A stretch of DNA of 64,000 nucleotides from Streptomyces sp. SID12501 (GTDB lineage: Bacteria > Actinomycetota > Actinomycetes > Streptomycetales > Streptomycetaceae), in contig NZ_JAAGLU010000003.1 of assembly GCF_010550245.1 (NCBI RefSeq), forward strand, positions 1 through 64,000. Direction: 5' to 3'. A program made the translations under genes and the position numbers. How positions within the stretch are numbered: position 1 is the stretch's first letter; each line of letters begins with the position of its first letter. The notes beneath the pieces were generated by a model. That model was not told where the DNA came from, did no database searches, and worked only from the letters and a program-made list of their open reading frames with translations. This document shows, in pieces, positions 32,501 through 40,136 of the stretch.

Positions 32501-33409
32501 GACCCTCGTTCCGCGCTGCTGTCCGCAGCACTGTCCGCCGCCGCGCGCGGCTGGCACGTCTTCCCCCTCCGACCTGGCACCAAGCGGCCCGCCCTGCACG
32601 GTGAGGCTGCGTGCCCCGGCACCGGCCCGTGCGCGGCAGGACACCGGAAGTGGGAACAGCGCGCGACCACCGACCCCGATCTGATCCGCGCCGCCTGGTC
32701 GCGGGCCCCGTTCAACGTCGGCATTGCCACCGGTCCTTCCGGGCTGCTGGTCGTCGACCTGGACATGCCCAAACCCAACGGCAAGAGCGGGAAGGGCAGT
32801 TCGGACGCGCCTGACGGCGCGACGACTTTTACGGCGCTCTGCGAGCGCGCCGGCCACCCCGTCCCCGGCACCTACCGGGTGCGGACTGCGAGCGGCGGAT
32901 CGCACCTGTACCTCGCCGCCCCGGACGCCGTGCGACTGGCCAACACGGCAGGAACCGTAGGGGAGTTGGTCGACACCCGCGCGTGGGGCGGCTACATCGT
33001 CGCTGCGGGCAGTATCACCCCCGCCGGACCGTACGAAGCTCTCAGCGACTCTGTGGCGGCCCCGTTGCCCGGATGGCTGCTGAGCATCCTGACACCGGCC
33101 CCCGCATGCCCCACGGGGCCGCTCAGGCTCCCCAGGGTCGACGGGAGCCGCGCGGCACTGGCCGCACTGCATGGGGAGTGCGCGGTGGTGTCCGCAGCCC
33201 CGGAATCGCAGCGCAACATCACGCTCAACCGGTCCGCCTTCAAGGTGGGGCGGTTCGTCGCGTGGGGCGACCTCCCCCGGCACGTGGCAGAAGACGCCTT
33301 CCAAGCGGCCGGAGAAGCCCACGGCCTCACCGCTGCGGAGTGCCGCGCCACGATCCGCAGCGCCCTGAACAGCTCCATCCGCAAAGCCCGCCCCCGGGAC
33401 GCGGCATGA
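32492..33409 (+). CDS. Bifunctional DNA primase/polymerase (Prim-Pol)
   Basis: A 305-residue archaeo-eukaryotic-type primase-polymerase. It has GWHVFPLRPGTKRPAL at the start, the metal-binding DLD (D89, D91) in LLVVDLDMP, then YRVRTASGGSHLYL and WGGYIVAAGSITPAG, in the order typical of the family. The C-terminal 90 residues are helical. It initiates element replication together with the DUF3631 ATPase encoded two genes on. Its start lies in the second 92-bp repeat. AICEs use either RepSA-type initiators or Prim-Pol; this element is of the second kind. Confidence 0.9.
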   Translation: MTHDPRSALLSAALSAAARGWHVFPLRPGTKRPALHGEAACPGTGPCAAGHRKWEQRATTDPDLIRAAWSRAPFNVGIATGPSGLLVVDLDMPKPNGKSGKGSSDAPDGATTFTALCERAGHPVPGTYRVRTASGGSHLYLAAPDAVRLANTAGTVGELVDTRAWGGYIVAAGSITPAGPYEALSDSVAAPLPGWLLSILTPAPACPTGPLRLPRVDGSRAALAALHGECAVVSAAPESQRNITLNRSAFKVGRFVAWGDLPRHVAEDAFQAAGEAHGLTAAECRATIRSALNSSIRKARPRDAA

Positions 33410-33756
33410 GCGCCCCACCCCGCAATCCCTTGGAAGGCCAACCCGGCGCCGCCGGGCCGAAGCCCGCCGAACCGGCCGCACCACGAACAGCCGAGGGCGA
33501 ACCCAAGGGCGTCGCCGAAGGCGTCCCCATTGCCGTTCTCCCGAACTCGCCGCGTGGCGACGGCCGTTACCCCGTCGCATGGCTCCACATCTGCGCGCCG
33601 GGCAGGGCCACCCCGACCGCCACCTCACGGTGCGAGTGCGGCCGTGACCGCAGCGCCGTAGGACACCCCCGCGTGCTCGCCCTGATCGACGACCACACCG
33701 CGCACCGCGACACCTGCCCGCTCCGCACCACCACGGAAGGAAGGGCCGCCGCATGA
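33406..33756 (+). CDS. Small Cys-containing AICE protein
   Basis: A 116-residue protein. A Pro/Ala-rich N-terminal half precedes a compact segment with CECGRDRSAVGHPRVLALID and HTAHRDTCP. The Cys/His spacing suggests a zinc site. It overlaps both neighbours by ATGA, between the primase-polymerase and the ATPase, so it may be a replication accessory factor. No named family is recognised. Confidence 0.7.
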   Translation: MSAPPRNPLEGQPGAAGPKPAEPAAPRTAEGEPKGVAEGVPIAVLPNSPRGDGRYPVAWLHICAPGRATPTATSRCECGRDRSAVGHPRVLALIDDHTAHRDTCPLRTTTEGRAAA

Positions 33757-34937
33757 CCAAGTCGACCCCCACCCCGCCCACCATCGACGGGGCCGCACTG
33801 CTCAACGAGGTGGAAGCCTTCCACCGCCGTTTCAACATCTTCCCCACCGAAGCCGCCTACGTCGCCGTCGCCCTGTGGGACGCGCACGCCCACCTGCTCG
33901 ACTGCTTCGACTCCACACCGCGTCTTGCGTTCCTCTCCCCCGAGCCGGGGTCGGGCAAGTCGCGCGCGTTGGAGATCGTGGAAACCCTCGTGCCGCGCCC
34001 CATGGTCGCGGTGAACGCGTCCGCGCCGGCGCTCTTCCGCGCGGTGTCCGGTCCCGACGGACGGCCCACGATCCTCTTCGACGAGATCGACACCGTGTTC
34101 GGCCCGAAGGCGGGCGACAACGAGGAACTACGGGGGTTCCTGAACGCAGGTCACCGCCGTACCGGGGTCACCTACCGGTGCGTGGGTGACAGTCAGACCG
34201 TGACTCCGTTCCCGTCCTACACCGCCGTCGCGGTCGCCGGACTCGGCTCCCTGCCCGACACGATCCTGACCCGCTCCGTCATCATCCGCATGCGCCGCCG
34301 CGCCCGGAACGAGACGATCGAACCCTTCCGGGCCCGCCTGCACGAGAAGGAAGGCATGGCCCTGCGGGACCGACTCGCCGCATGGGCCGAGCAGGCGCGT
34401 GGATGGGTCATGGGCGCCTGGCCCGAGATGCCCGAGGGCGTCACCGACCGCCCCGCCGACGTCTGGGAACCCCTGCTCGCTATCGCGGACGCCGCCGGGG
34501 GCGACTGGCCCAAGCGTGCCCGCGAAGCGTGCGTGGCCCTGGTCAAGGCCTCGCAGGCCAACGACAAGGGCAGTCTTGGGGTGCGGCTGCTCACCGACCT
34601 GCGCGACCACGTCATGGTGGGCATCGACCGCTTGCCCACCGTCGCCATCCTCGACCGCCTCAACGCCCTCGACGACGCCCCGTGGGCCGACCTCAACGGC
34701 AAGCCCCTCGACAACCGGCGCCTGTCCCGGATGCTCGGGGAGTACGTCACCGCAGACGGCGACCCCGTCGCATCCCGGAACATGCGCACCAGCGGCGGCA
34801 TCCTCAAGGGCTATTTCAGCGTCGACCTGCACGACGCCTGGACGCGCTACTGCCCGCCCCCTCAGACGGGCGCCCCGGAAAGTCCGCTACTCCCGCTTCA
34901 GCCGCTACAGCCCAGTTCAGAGGCCACATCGGCGTAG
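33753..34937 (+). CDS. DUF3631-domain ATPase/helicase-like replication protein
   Basis: A 394-residue P-loop protein. Walker A is PEPGSGKS at 63-70 and Walker B is PTILFDEIDTVFG near 105-117. DUF3631 is recognisable after that (ELRGFLNAGHRRTG, VAGLGSLPDTILTRSVIIRM). The C terminus (YCPPPQTGAP...) is disordered. It probably works with the primase-polymerase as the loader or helicase of the element. The ATG overlaps the upstream stop. It is followed by a repeat cluster that may be the origin. Confidence 0.85.
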   Translation: MTKSTPTPPTIDGAALLNEVEAFHRRFNIFPTEAAYVAVALWDAHAHLLDCFDSTPRLAFLSPEPGSGKSRALEIVETLVPRPMVAVNASAPALFRAVSGPDGRPTILFDEIDTVFGPKAGDNEELRGFLNAGHRRTGVTYRCVGDSQTVTPFPSYTAVAVAGLGSLPDTILTRSVIIRMRRRARNETIEPFRARLHEKEGMALRDRLAAWAEQARGWVMGAWPEMPEGVTDRPADVWEPLLAIADAAGGDWPKRAREACVALVKASQANDKGSLGVRLLTDLRDHVMVGIDRLPTVAILDRLNALDDAPWADLNGKPLDNRRLSRMLGEYVTADGDPVASRNMRTSGGILKGYFSVDLHDAWTRYCPPPQTGAPESPLLPLQPLQPSSEATSA

Positions 34938-35097
34938 CGCGAACCACCCCGTGTAGCGGCTACACACGCCCGTGCTGCGGACCCTGCACACCCTGACCAC
35001 CCCGGGGCCGCAGCACGCCGTAGCCGCTACACCCCACCCCTCCGCTACGCGAAACACACCGCTGACCTGCGATGTAGCGGCGAAGCGCATGTAGCGG
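34883..35097. repeat. TGTAGCGG octamer cluster, candidate origin iterons or Xis sites
   Basis: TGTAGCGG or its complement CCGCTACA occurs exactly at 34902 (-), 34952 (+), 35024 (-), 35073 (+) and 35090 (+). Near-copies CCGCTACT at 34883 and CCGCTACG at 35042 bring the total to seven in 215 bases. One copy is extended into the palindrome TGTAGCGGCTACA. The cluster starts inside the 3' end of the DUF3631 gene and fills the gap before xis. It could be replication iterons, Xis-binding sites, or an operator for xis-int. Confidence 0.6.
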
Positions 35098-35141
35098 ACT
35101 TCTGAGAGACACCCCGAGACCCTCAGAGGAGACAAGGCCAG

Positions 35142-35342
35142 ATGAGCACCGCGCTCCCACCCGCCGATCAACTGCTCTACACCCCTGAAGCCGCCGCCAA
35201 GGTGCTCTCGTACGGCCGCTCCACCATCTACGAGCTGATGGCCGAGGGACTCCTGAAGTACGTCAAGCGGGGCCGCTCCCGCCGCATCCGTCGGAGCGAC
35301 CTTGAGGCCTACGTGAACGGCCTCGAACCGACAACTCACTGA
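35142..35342 (+). CDS. xis: Excisionase (Xis), MerR-like helix-turn-helix
   Basis: A 66-residue protein with the excisionase-type winged helix: LLYTPEAAAKVLSYGRSTIY, then EGLLKYVKRGRSRRIRRSDLEAYV. It would bind near the att ends and direct Int towards excision. It lies 72 bases upstream of int, with a very stable hairpin between. The repeat cluster immediately upstream is a candidate for its own regulation. Confidence 0.9.
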   Translation: MSTALPPADQLLYTPEAAAKVLSYGRSTIYELMAEGLLKYVKRGRSRRIRRSDLEAYVNGLEPTTH

Positions 35343-35364
35343 CCCAACCGACCAACGCTCGAAC

Positions 35365-35398
35365 GAGGCGGCCCCGGACACCGGTCCGGGGCCGCCTC
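35365..35398. terminator. 15-bp hairpin between xis and int
   Basis: GAGGCGGCCCCGGAC pairs perfectly with GTCCGGGGCCGCCTC around an ACCG loop. The right arm ends 6 bases before the GGAGG ribosome site of int. It may terminate most xis transcripts, or sequester the int ribosome site, either way making Int expression lower than or separate from Xis. Confidence 0.75.
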
Positions 35399-35414
35399 TC
35401 GCATGGAGGAACAC

Positions 35415-36812
35415 ATGAGCCCCCGCAATCCGAACATGGAGTCGTCCGTCTACGAGGGCAACGACGGTTGGTGGCACGGCCGCGTGACGATGGGCGTCAA
35501 GGACGACGGAAGCCCCGACCGCCGCCACCGCAGGGCCCGCACCGAGCCTGAAGTGCGCCGCAAGGTACGCGAGTTGGAGAATCTCCGGGACAAGGGACGC
35601 GCCCCCAAGGCGGGCCGCAAGCCGACCGTAGAGCAGTGGATGACCACGTACCTCACGGACATCGCGAGCCTGAAGCTCAAGCCCCGTTCCCTGGATGACT
35701 ACTGGTCGAAGACCCGAAATGACATCGTCCCCGGCGTCGGCAAGCACCGCCTGGACAAGCTCGCCCCGGAGCACCTGGAACGGATGTACCGCGTGATGCT
35801 CGACAACGGCCACGCGCCCTCTCACGTGGTCAAGGTCCACCGCATCCTCTCCCGCGCCCTGAAAATCGCGCACCGCCGCCGGATCATCGGCGAGAACGTG
35901 GCCACCCTCGTGGACCCGCCCACGGTCGACGAGACAGAGGCGAACCCGTTCACGACCGAGCAGGCAAAGGCGTTCCTGCAAGCCGCCGCCAAGCGGCCCA
36001 CCTTCATGCGGTGGTGCGTGGGCGTCGGGATGGGTTTCCGGCAGGGGGAGACCCTGGGACTCCGGTGGGCCTACGTCGACTTCGACGCCGAACTGTTCAA
36101 TCCCCAGTGGCAGCTTCAGCGCCTCACCTGGCGCCACGGATGCGCGGACGCCCTCGCGTGCGGCGAACGTCTCCACCGATTCGACCCGTGCCCGCCGGAC
36201 TGTCGGACGCACAAGAACTACACGCGCGGTTGCCCCAAGCCGTGCCCGAAGGACTGCCGGCGGCACGCCACTGCCTGCCCCGAACGAAAGGGCGGCGGAC
36301 TGGTCTTCACCCGACCCAAGACCAAAAAGAGCACGAACCCCGTTCCGATCCCACCGCCGTTCGTCCCCTACCTGCACGAGCACAAGAAGCAGCAAGAGGA
36401 GATGCGCGCCGTCGCCGGAGACGAGTGGCAGGAGTACAACGCGCTCTTCACACGGCCGGACGGCCGTCCCCTCGACCCCCGAGCCGACTGGGAGGAGTTC
36501 AAGGAACTACTTCAGGAGGCAGGCATTACCGACCGTCGCCTCTACGACGGAAGCCGCCACACCGCCGGCACGATCCTCAACGAACTCGGGGTCGACATGC
36601 CCACGATCATGGAGATCCTGCGACACACCCAGATCAGCCAGACCAAGCGGTACGTCAAGGGCCGATCCCACCTCTCCAAAGACGCGATGCGCCGCATGGG
36701 AGACCACTTCATGCCCGCGCCCGAACCCGCGCCGGAACCCCTCACTGAGACCACAACTGAGACCAGGGACCGCAGGGCAGCACGCGCTCAGCGCCGCCGA
36801 CGGGTCAAGTAA
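35415..36812 (+). CDS. int: Tyrosine recombinase integrase
   Basis: A 465-residue integrase. The N-terminal arm-binding and SAM-like core-binding domains (1-170) precede the catalytic domain with R209 (GFRQGETLGLRW), R381 (DGSRHTAGT), H404 and the nucleophile Y413 (RHTQISQTKRYVK). The usual first histidine of the HxxR box is aspartate (D378). An eight-cysteine insertion lies at about 243-288 between R209 and the beta-hairpin lysine. ATG 35415 has GGAGG seven bases upstream and is preferred over 35403. The 3' end encodes TETTTETRD, which coincides with the right arm-site repeat. It catalyses recombination at the tRNA-Thr core. Confidence 0.95.
   Translation: MSPRNPNMESSVYEGNDGWWHGRVTMGVKDDGSPDRRHRRARTEPEVRRKVRELENLRDKGRAPKAGRKPTVEQWMTTYLTDIASLKLKPRSLDDYWSKTRNDIVPGVGKHRLDKLAPEHLERMYRVMLDNGHAPSHVVKVHRILSRALKIAHRRRIIGENVATLVDPPTVDETEANPFTTEQAKAFLQAAAKRPTFMRWCVGVGMGFRQGETLGLRWAYVDFDAELFNPQWQLQRLTWRHGCADALACGERLHRFDPCPPDCRTHKNYTRGCPKPCPKDCRRHATACPERKGGGLVFTRPKTKKSTNPVPIPPPFVPYLHEHKKQQEEMRAVAGDEWQEYNALFTRPDGRPLDPRADWEEFKELLQEAGITDRRLYDGSRHTAGTILNELGVDMPTIMEILRHTQISQTKRYVKGRSHLSKDAMRRMGDHFMPAPEPAPEPLTETTTETRDRRAARAQRRRRVK
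36746..36768. other. Putative integrase/excisionase arm site, right
   Basis: The counterpart of 22593-22615: two TGAGACC heptamers spaced 12 bases apart, differing from the left copy at three of 23 positions. It lies inside the last codons of int, 90 bases from the att core. Conservation of a 23-base non-coding-type unit at both element ends supports a recombination role. Confidence 0.5.
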
Positions 36813-36817
36813 AAGGA

Positions 36818-36854
36818 AAAACCCCAGGTCACGGCGAGTGAGTCCTGGGGTTTT
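36818..36854 (-). terminator. tRNA-Thr / int bidirectional terminator
   Basis: AAAACCCCAGG pairs with CCTGGGGTTTT (11 bp). It follows int by 6 bases and the tRNA by 5. It ends in T-runs in both directions, so it can terminate both convergent transcripts. Confidence 0.85.
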
Positions 36855-36857
36855 CCG

Positions 36858-36900
36858 GAGCCGCCTTCGGGATTCGAACCCGAGACCTACGCATTACGAG
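36858..36900. other. att core, copy 3 (attL inside the intact tRNA-Thr gene)
   Basis: The 43-bp core within the functional tRNA gene, covering its 3' part from the anticodon loop to the discriminator. To the right the tRNA sequence continues (TGCGTTGC), showing that this copy regenerates a complete gene after integration. Int lies 46 bases to the left. Confidence 0.92.
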
Positions 36901-36932
36901 TGCGTTGCTCTGGCCAGCTGAGCTAAGGCGGC
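36859..36932 (-). tRNA. tRNA-Thr (CGT anticodon)
   Basis: 74 nt on the minus strand. The acceptor stem GCCGCCT pairs with AGGCGGC. The anticodon stem ACGCA/TGCGT encloses the loop CTCGTAA, with anticodon CGT. The T arm contains GGTTCGAATCC. The discriminator is T and CCA is not encoded (CCG follows). It is the integration site for both island segments; its 3' part now derives from the AICE and is identical to the displaced copies, so function is preserved. Confidence 0.97.
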
Positions 36933-37038
36933 GCGCTGTCCACACCATGGTGCGGTCAGCAACGTCGGCAAGTCTACACAGTTTCCGGGGGTGCTCCGCA
37001 CACCCCCAGAGGCCTCCCAACCGGCGCTCGCCCCGCCG

Positions 37039-38568
37039 TTACGAGCACCGCTTCCCCTCCGCCGGAGGGGTCCCCCGGAGCAGATACGTGTCGATCGCGT
37101 CGTCGATGCAGTCGCTGCCCCGCCCGTACGCCGTGTGACCGTCACCCTCGTACGTCAGGAGGCGGGCCGAGGAGAGTTGGCGGGAGAGGGACTGGGCCCA
37201 GCGGTACGGGGTCGCCGGGTCGCGGGTCGTGCCGACGACCACGATCGGAGCCGCGCCCTTCGCCTCGATGCGGTGCGGCTCGCCGGTCGGCCGGACCGGC
37301 CAGTACGCGCAGCTCAGGGAGGCCCAGGCCATGACCTCGCCGAAGACGGGGGACGCCTTCTCGAAGGACGGCAGCGCATCGCGCACCTGGTCGGGGGTGG
37401 CGTACGCCGCCGGGAGGTCGAGGCAGTTCACGGCCGCGTTGGCGAACATCAGGTTCGAGTAGCGGCCGTCGGCGTCACGCTCGTAGTAGCTGTCGGAGAG
37501 AAGCAGCAGGCCCGCGCCGTCCTTGTCCCGCATCGCCGACGTCAGCGACTCGCGCAGTTGTGGCCAGGTGCTCTCGTCGTACATCGCGGCGATCACGCCG
37601 GTCGTGGCGAGGGCCTCGCCCAGCTTGCGGCCGTCCGCGTCACCCGCCGGAATCGGCGACGTGTCGAGGCGGTCGAAGAACGCCTTCAGGTTCGTGCCGA
37701 TCTTCCCCTCCTCCGTACCCAGCGGGCAGTCCCGCTGCCGTACGCAGTCCTTCGCGAACGCGTCGAACGCCGTCTCGAAGCCGGCCGTCTGGTCGAGGTT
37801 CAGCCGTCGCGCGGGCAGGGAGGGGTCCATCGCGCCGTCCAGGACCAGTCGGCCCACGCGGTCCGGGAAGAGCCCCGCGTACGTCGCCCCGAGGAACGTT
37901 CCGTAAGACGCCCCGACGTACGTCAGCCGCCGGTCGCCCATCACCGCCCGCAGGATGTCCATGTCCCGGGCAGCCTCCACCGTGGACACGTGCCGCAGAA
38001 GGTCGGCCGAACCGCTGCCGCAGCCCTCGGCGAACTCCTTGTACGCGCCGACCAGTTCGTCGGTCTCCCGTTCGTTGTCGGGAGTCGTGTCCGTCTGCGT
38101 GTACGCGTCCATCTCGCGCCCGTCGAGGCACTCGACCGGCTCACTGCGTGCCACCCCGCGCGGGTCGACCGCGACCATGTCGTAGCGCGCGCGGATCTCG
38201 GCCGGGTAGCCGATCCCGGCGTACGCCTGCAGGTAGCCGACCGCCGAACCGCCCGGCCCGCCCGGGTTCACCAGCAGCGAGCCGAGCGGCTTGCCCGCCC
38301 CCGTGGCCTTCTTGCGGGAGACGGCCAGCCTGACGTCACCTTCGGCCGGAGCCGCGTAGTCGAGGGGTGCCTTCATCGTGGCGCACTGGAAACCGGGCAC
38401 ACCGCACGACCGCCAGCTCAGCTTCTGCGCGTAGTACGACGCGAGGCCGGTCGGCGTCACCGACGAACTCGCCGCACTCGTCGAACTCCCCGTGGAACAG
38501 GCGGAGACGAGCAGCGCGGCGACAGCGAGCAATGTCCAGGTCTGGCGAGGTGTGCGCCTCATATGCAT
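37039..38568 (-). CDS. Secreted lipoprotein peptidase of the S33 family (tripeptidyl aminopeptidase type)
   Basis: A 509-residue protein with a lipoprotein signal (basic MHMRRTPRQTW, hydrophobic core, lipobox LLVSAC). The alpha/beta hydrolase follows, with nucleophile elbow YVGASYGTFLG, the aspartate in TRDPATPYRW and the histidine in YEGDGHTAYG. The C-terminal TAP-like domain is present, ending with a conserved-looking Cys pair. Streptomyces enzymes of this type (SlpD/SlpE, Tap) remove tripeptides from proteins outside the cell. A second ATG at 38562 is equally possible as the start. It lies upstream of the tRNA in the same direction. Confidence 0.9.
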   Translation of the reverse strand: MHMRRTPRQTWTLLAVAALLVSACSTGSSTSAASSSVTPTGLASYYAQKLSWRSCGVPGFQCATMKAPLDYAAPAEGDVRLAVSRKKATGAGKPLGSLLVNPGGPGGSAVGYLQAYAGIGYPAEIRARYDMVAVDPRGVARSEPVECLDGREMDAYTQTDTTPDNERETDELVGAYKEFAEGCGSGSADLLRHVSTVEAARDMDILRAVMGDRRLTYVGASYGTFLGATYAGLFPDRVGRLVLDGAMDPSLPARRLNLDQTAGFETAFDAFAKDCVRQRDCPLGTEEGKIGTNLKAFFDRLDTSPIPAGDADGRKLGEALATTGVIAAMYDESTWPQLRESLTSAMRDKDGAGLLLLSDSYYERDADGRYSNLMFANAAVNCLDLPAAYATPDQVRDALPSFEKASPVFGEVMAWASLSCAYWPVRPTGEPHRIEAKGAAPIVVVGTTRDPATPYRWAQSLSRQLSSARLLTYEGDGHTAYGRGSDCIDDAIDTYLLRGTPPAEGKRCS

Positions 38569-38724
38569 TCAGCGAGCGTAACCCCGTGAAACCATTCGAA
38601 TACTATCCGTCCACAACATGACTCGTACGAGTTACGGGTTACGAGATACGAGTTGCGCGGGATGAGCCACCAGGCAGCAGGCACCAGTCACCAGTGACAA
38701 GCAATGAGTTGCCGGTGCCGACTG

Positions 38725-39930
38725 TCAGCCCGCTCTCAGCGCAAGCGTCATCGCCTCCACCGCCAGCAGCGGTGCCACGTTGCGGTCCAGGGCCTCGCGG
38801 CACGCGGCGATCGCGTCGATGCGGCGGAGGGTCGACTCGGGTGAGCCGGCGCGGGCCAGGCGCTCCAGGGTGTCCTCGGCCTCCGCGTTGGCGATCGCCA
38901 GACGGGAGCCGAACTGGAGGGCGAGAACGTCTCGGTAGAAGCCGGTGAGGTCGATGAGGGCCAGGTCGAGGGTATCGCGCTGTGTACGCGTTCTCCGGCG
39001 CTTCTGACGGTCCTCCAGCTCCTTCATCACGCCCGCCGTGCCGCGCGGCATCCGGCCGCCCTGGGCCGCGCCCATCGCCTGCTTCAACTCCTCCGTCTCC
39101 TTCACGTCGACCTCCTCGGCGAGCTGCTTGGCGTCCTCCGATGCCGAGTCGATCAGCTCCTGGGCCGCCTTCAGACAGCCGCCGACGTCCTCGACGCGGA
39201 GCGGCAGCCTGAGGACGGCGGCCCGGCGCTCCCGGGCCCGCGCGTCCGTGGCGAGCCGACGGGCGCGGCCGATGTGGCCCTGGGTGGCTCTGGCCACGGT
39301 GTGTGCGACGTTCGGCTCGATACCGTCCCGGCGGACGAGGATGTCGGCGACCGCTTCCACCGGCGGGGTACGCAGGGTGAGGAGACGGCAGCGGGAGCGG
39401 ATCGTGGGCAGCACGTCCTCGATGGACGGGGCGCAAAGCAGCCACACCGTGCGCGGCGCGGGCTCCTCGATGGCCTTGAGCAGGACGTTGCCCGCGCCCT
39501 CCGTGAGGCGGTCCGCGTCCTCCAGGACGATGACCTGCCAGCGTCCGACAGCCGGTGAGAGCTGGGCGCGCCGGACCAGGGCGCGGGTCTCCTTGACGCC
39601 GATGGAGAGCTGGTCCGTACGGACGATGTCCACGTCGGCGTGCGTGCCCGTCAGACTGGTGTGACAGCCGTCGCAGAACCCGCAGCCGGGGACTCCGCCG
39701 AGGGCACGGTCGGGGCTCACGCACTGCAGGGCGGCGGCGAAGGCGCGGGCCGCTGTGGACCGGCCGGAGCCGGGCGGGCCGGTGAAGAGCCAGGCGTGCG
39801 TCATCTTCGACGCCTCGGGCTGGGGCTCTCTCGCGGCGACGGCGGTGACCAGGGCGTCGGCATCCCGCGCGGCGGCCTCCAACTGCGCGCTCACCTTCTC
39901 CTGACCCACCAGGTCGTCCCACACCGGCAT
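38725..39930 (-). CDS. holB: DNA polymerase III delta-prime subunit
   Basis: A 401-residue clamp-loader AAA+ protein. It begins MPVWDDLVGQEKVSAQLEAA. Walker A is TGPPGSGRSTAARAFA, the zinc-binding cysteines are in PGCGFCDGCH, Walker B is in VIVLEDADRLT, and SRCRLLTLRTP fits sensor-1/SRC. It belongs to the clamp loader that places the sliding clamp during replication. A charged helical insert (about 275-330, EEVDVKETEELKQAM) is common in actinomycetes. It follows the MFS-thymidylate kinase gene, the normal order in Streptomyces. Confidence 0.95.
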   Translation of the reverse strand: MPVWDDLVGQEKVSAQLEAAARDADALVTAVAAREPQPEASKMTHAWLFTGPPGSGRSTAARAFAAALQCVSPDRALGGVPGCGFCDGCHTSLTGTHADVDIVRTDQLSIGVKETRALVRRAQLSPAVGRWQVIVLEDADRLTEGAGNVLLKAIEEPAPRTVWLLCAPSIEDVLPTIRSRCRLLTLRTPPVEAVADILVRRDGIEPNVAHTVARATQGHIGRARRLATDARARERRAAVLRLPLRVEDVGGCLKAAQELIDSASEDAKQLAEEVDVKETEELKQAMGAAQGGRMPRGTAGVMKELEDRQKRRRTRTQRDTLDLALIDLTGFYRDVLALQFGSRLAIANAEAEDTLERLARAGSPESTLRRIDAIAACREALDRNVAPLLAVEAMTLALRAG

Positions 39931-39966
39931 GGGAGCACCGCCCTTCCATCAGACCTTGTCGGTCAT

Positions 39967-40127
39967 GCCGCTTCGTCAAGCCGCTTTGTCACGCCACTCC
40001 GTCAAGCCGTTTCGTCACGGCTTGCCTCGCGAAGTCCATTGTGCGGGTCCCCACTGACAACGGATCCCACCGGCAACGGATCCCACCGGCAACGGGCTCC
40101 GAGTGACAACTGGCTCCCGCCGGCAAC
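39967..40127. repeat. Two adjacent minisatellites between tmk and holB
   Basis: 39967-40018 holds four tandem 13-bp units (GCCGCTTCGTCAA, GCCGCTTTGTCAC, GCCACTCCGTCAA, GCCGTTTCGTCAC). 40062-40093 holds two perfect 16-bp units (CGGATCCCACCGGCAA), followed by two degenerate ones to about 40127. They fill most of the gap between the two leftward genes. They are probably neutral slippage products, though they lie in the transcript leader of holB. Confidence 0.8.
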
Positions 40128-40136
40128 GGCACCGCC

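Larger units (their letters stand above)
22432..36900. mobile_element. pSAM2-type actinomycete integrative and conjugative element (AICE)
   Basis: Bounded by identical 43-bp att cores. The right core lies in the intact tRNA-Thr gene, and Int, which lies beside it, is preceded by Xis. Between them are the expected modules: a GntR/KorSA-type repressor with operator, a leader and small coupled genes, an FtsK-like TraSA translocase with adjacent 8-bp repeats, a spread-type membrane protein, a primase-polymerase, a DUF3631 ATPase and a repeat cluster suitable for an origin. A methyltransferase cassette is inserted between 92-bp direct repeats. No gene of the core set looks broken, so the element may still be able to excise and transfer. 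Size about 14.5 kb, usual for the class. Confidence 0.9.
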
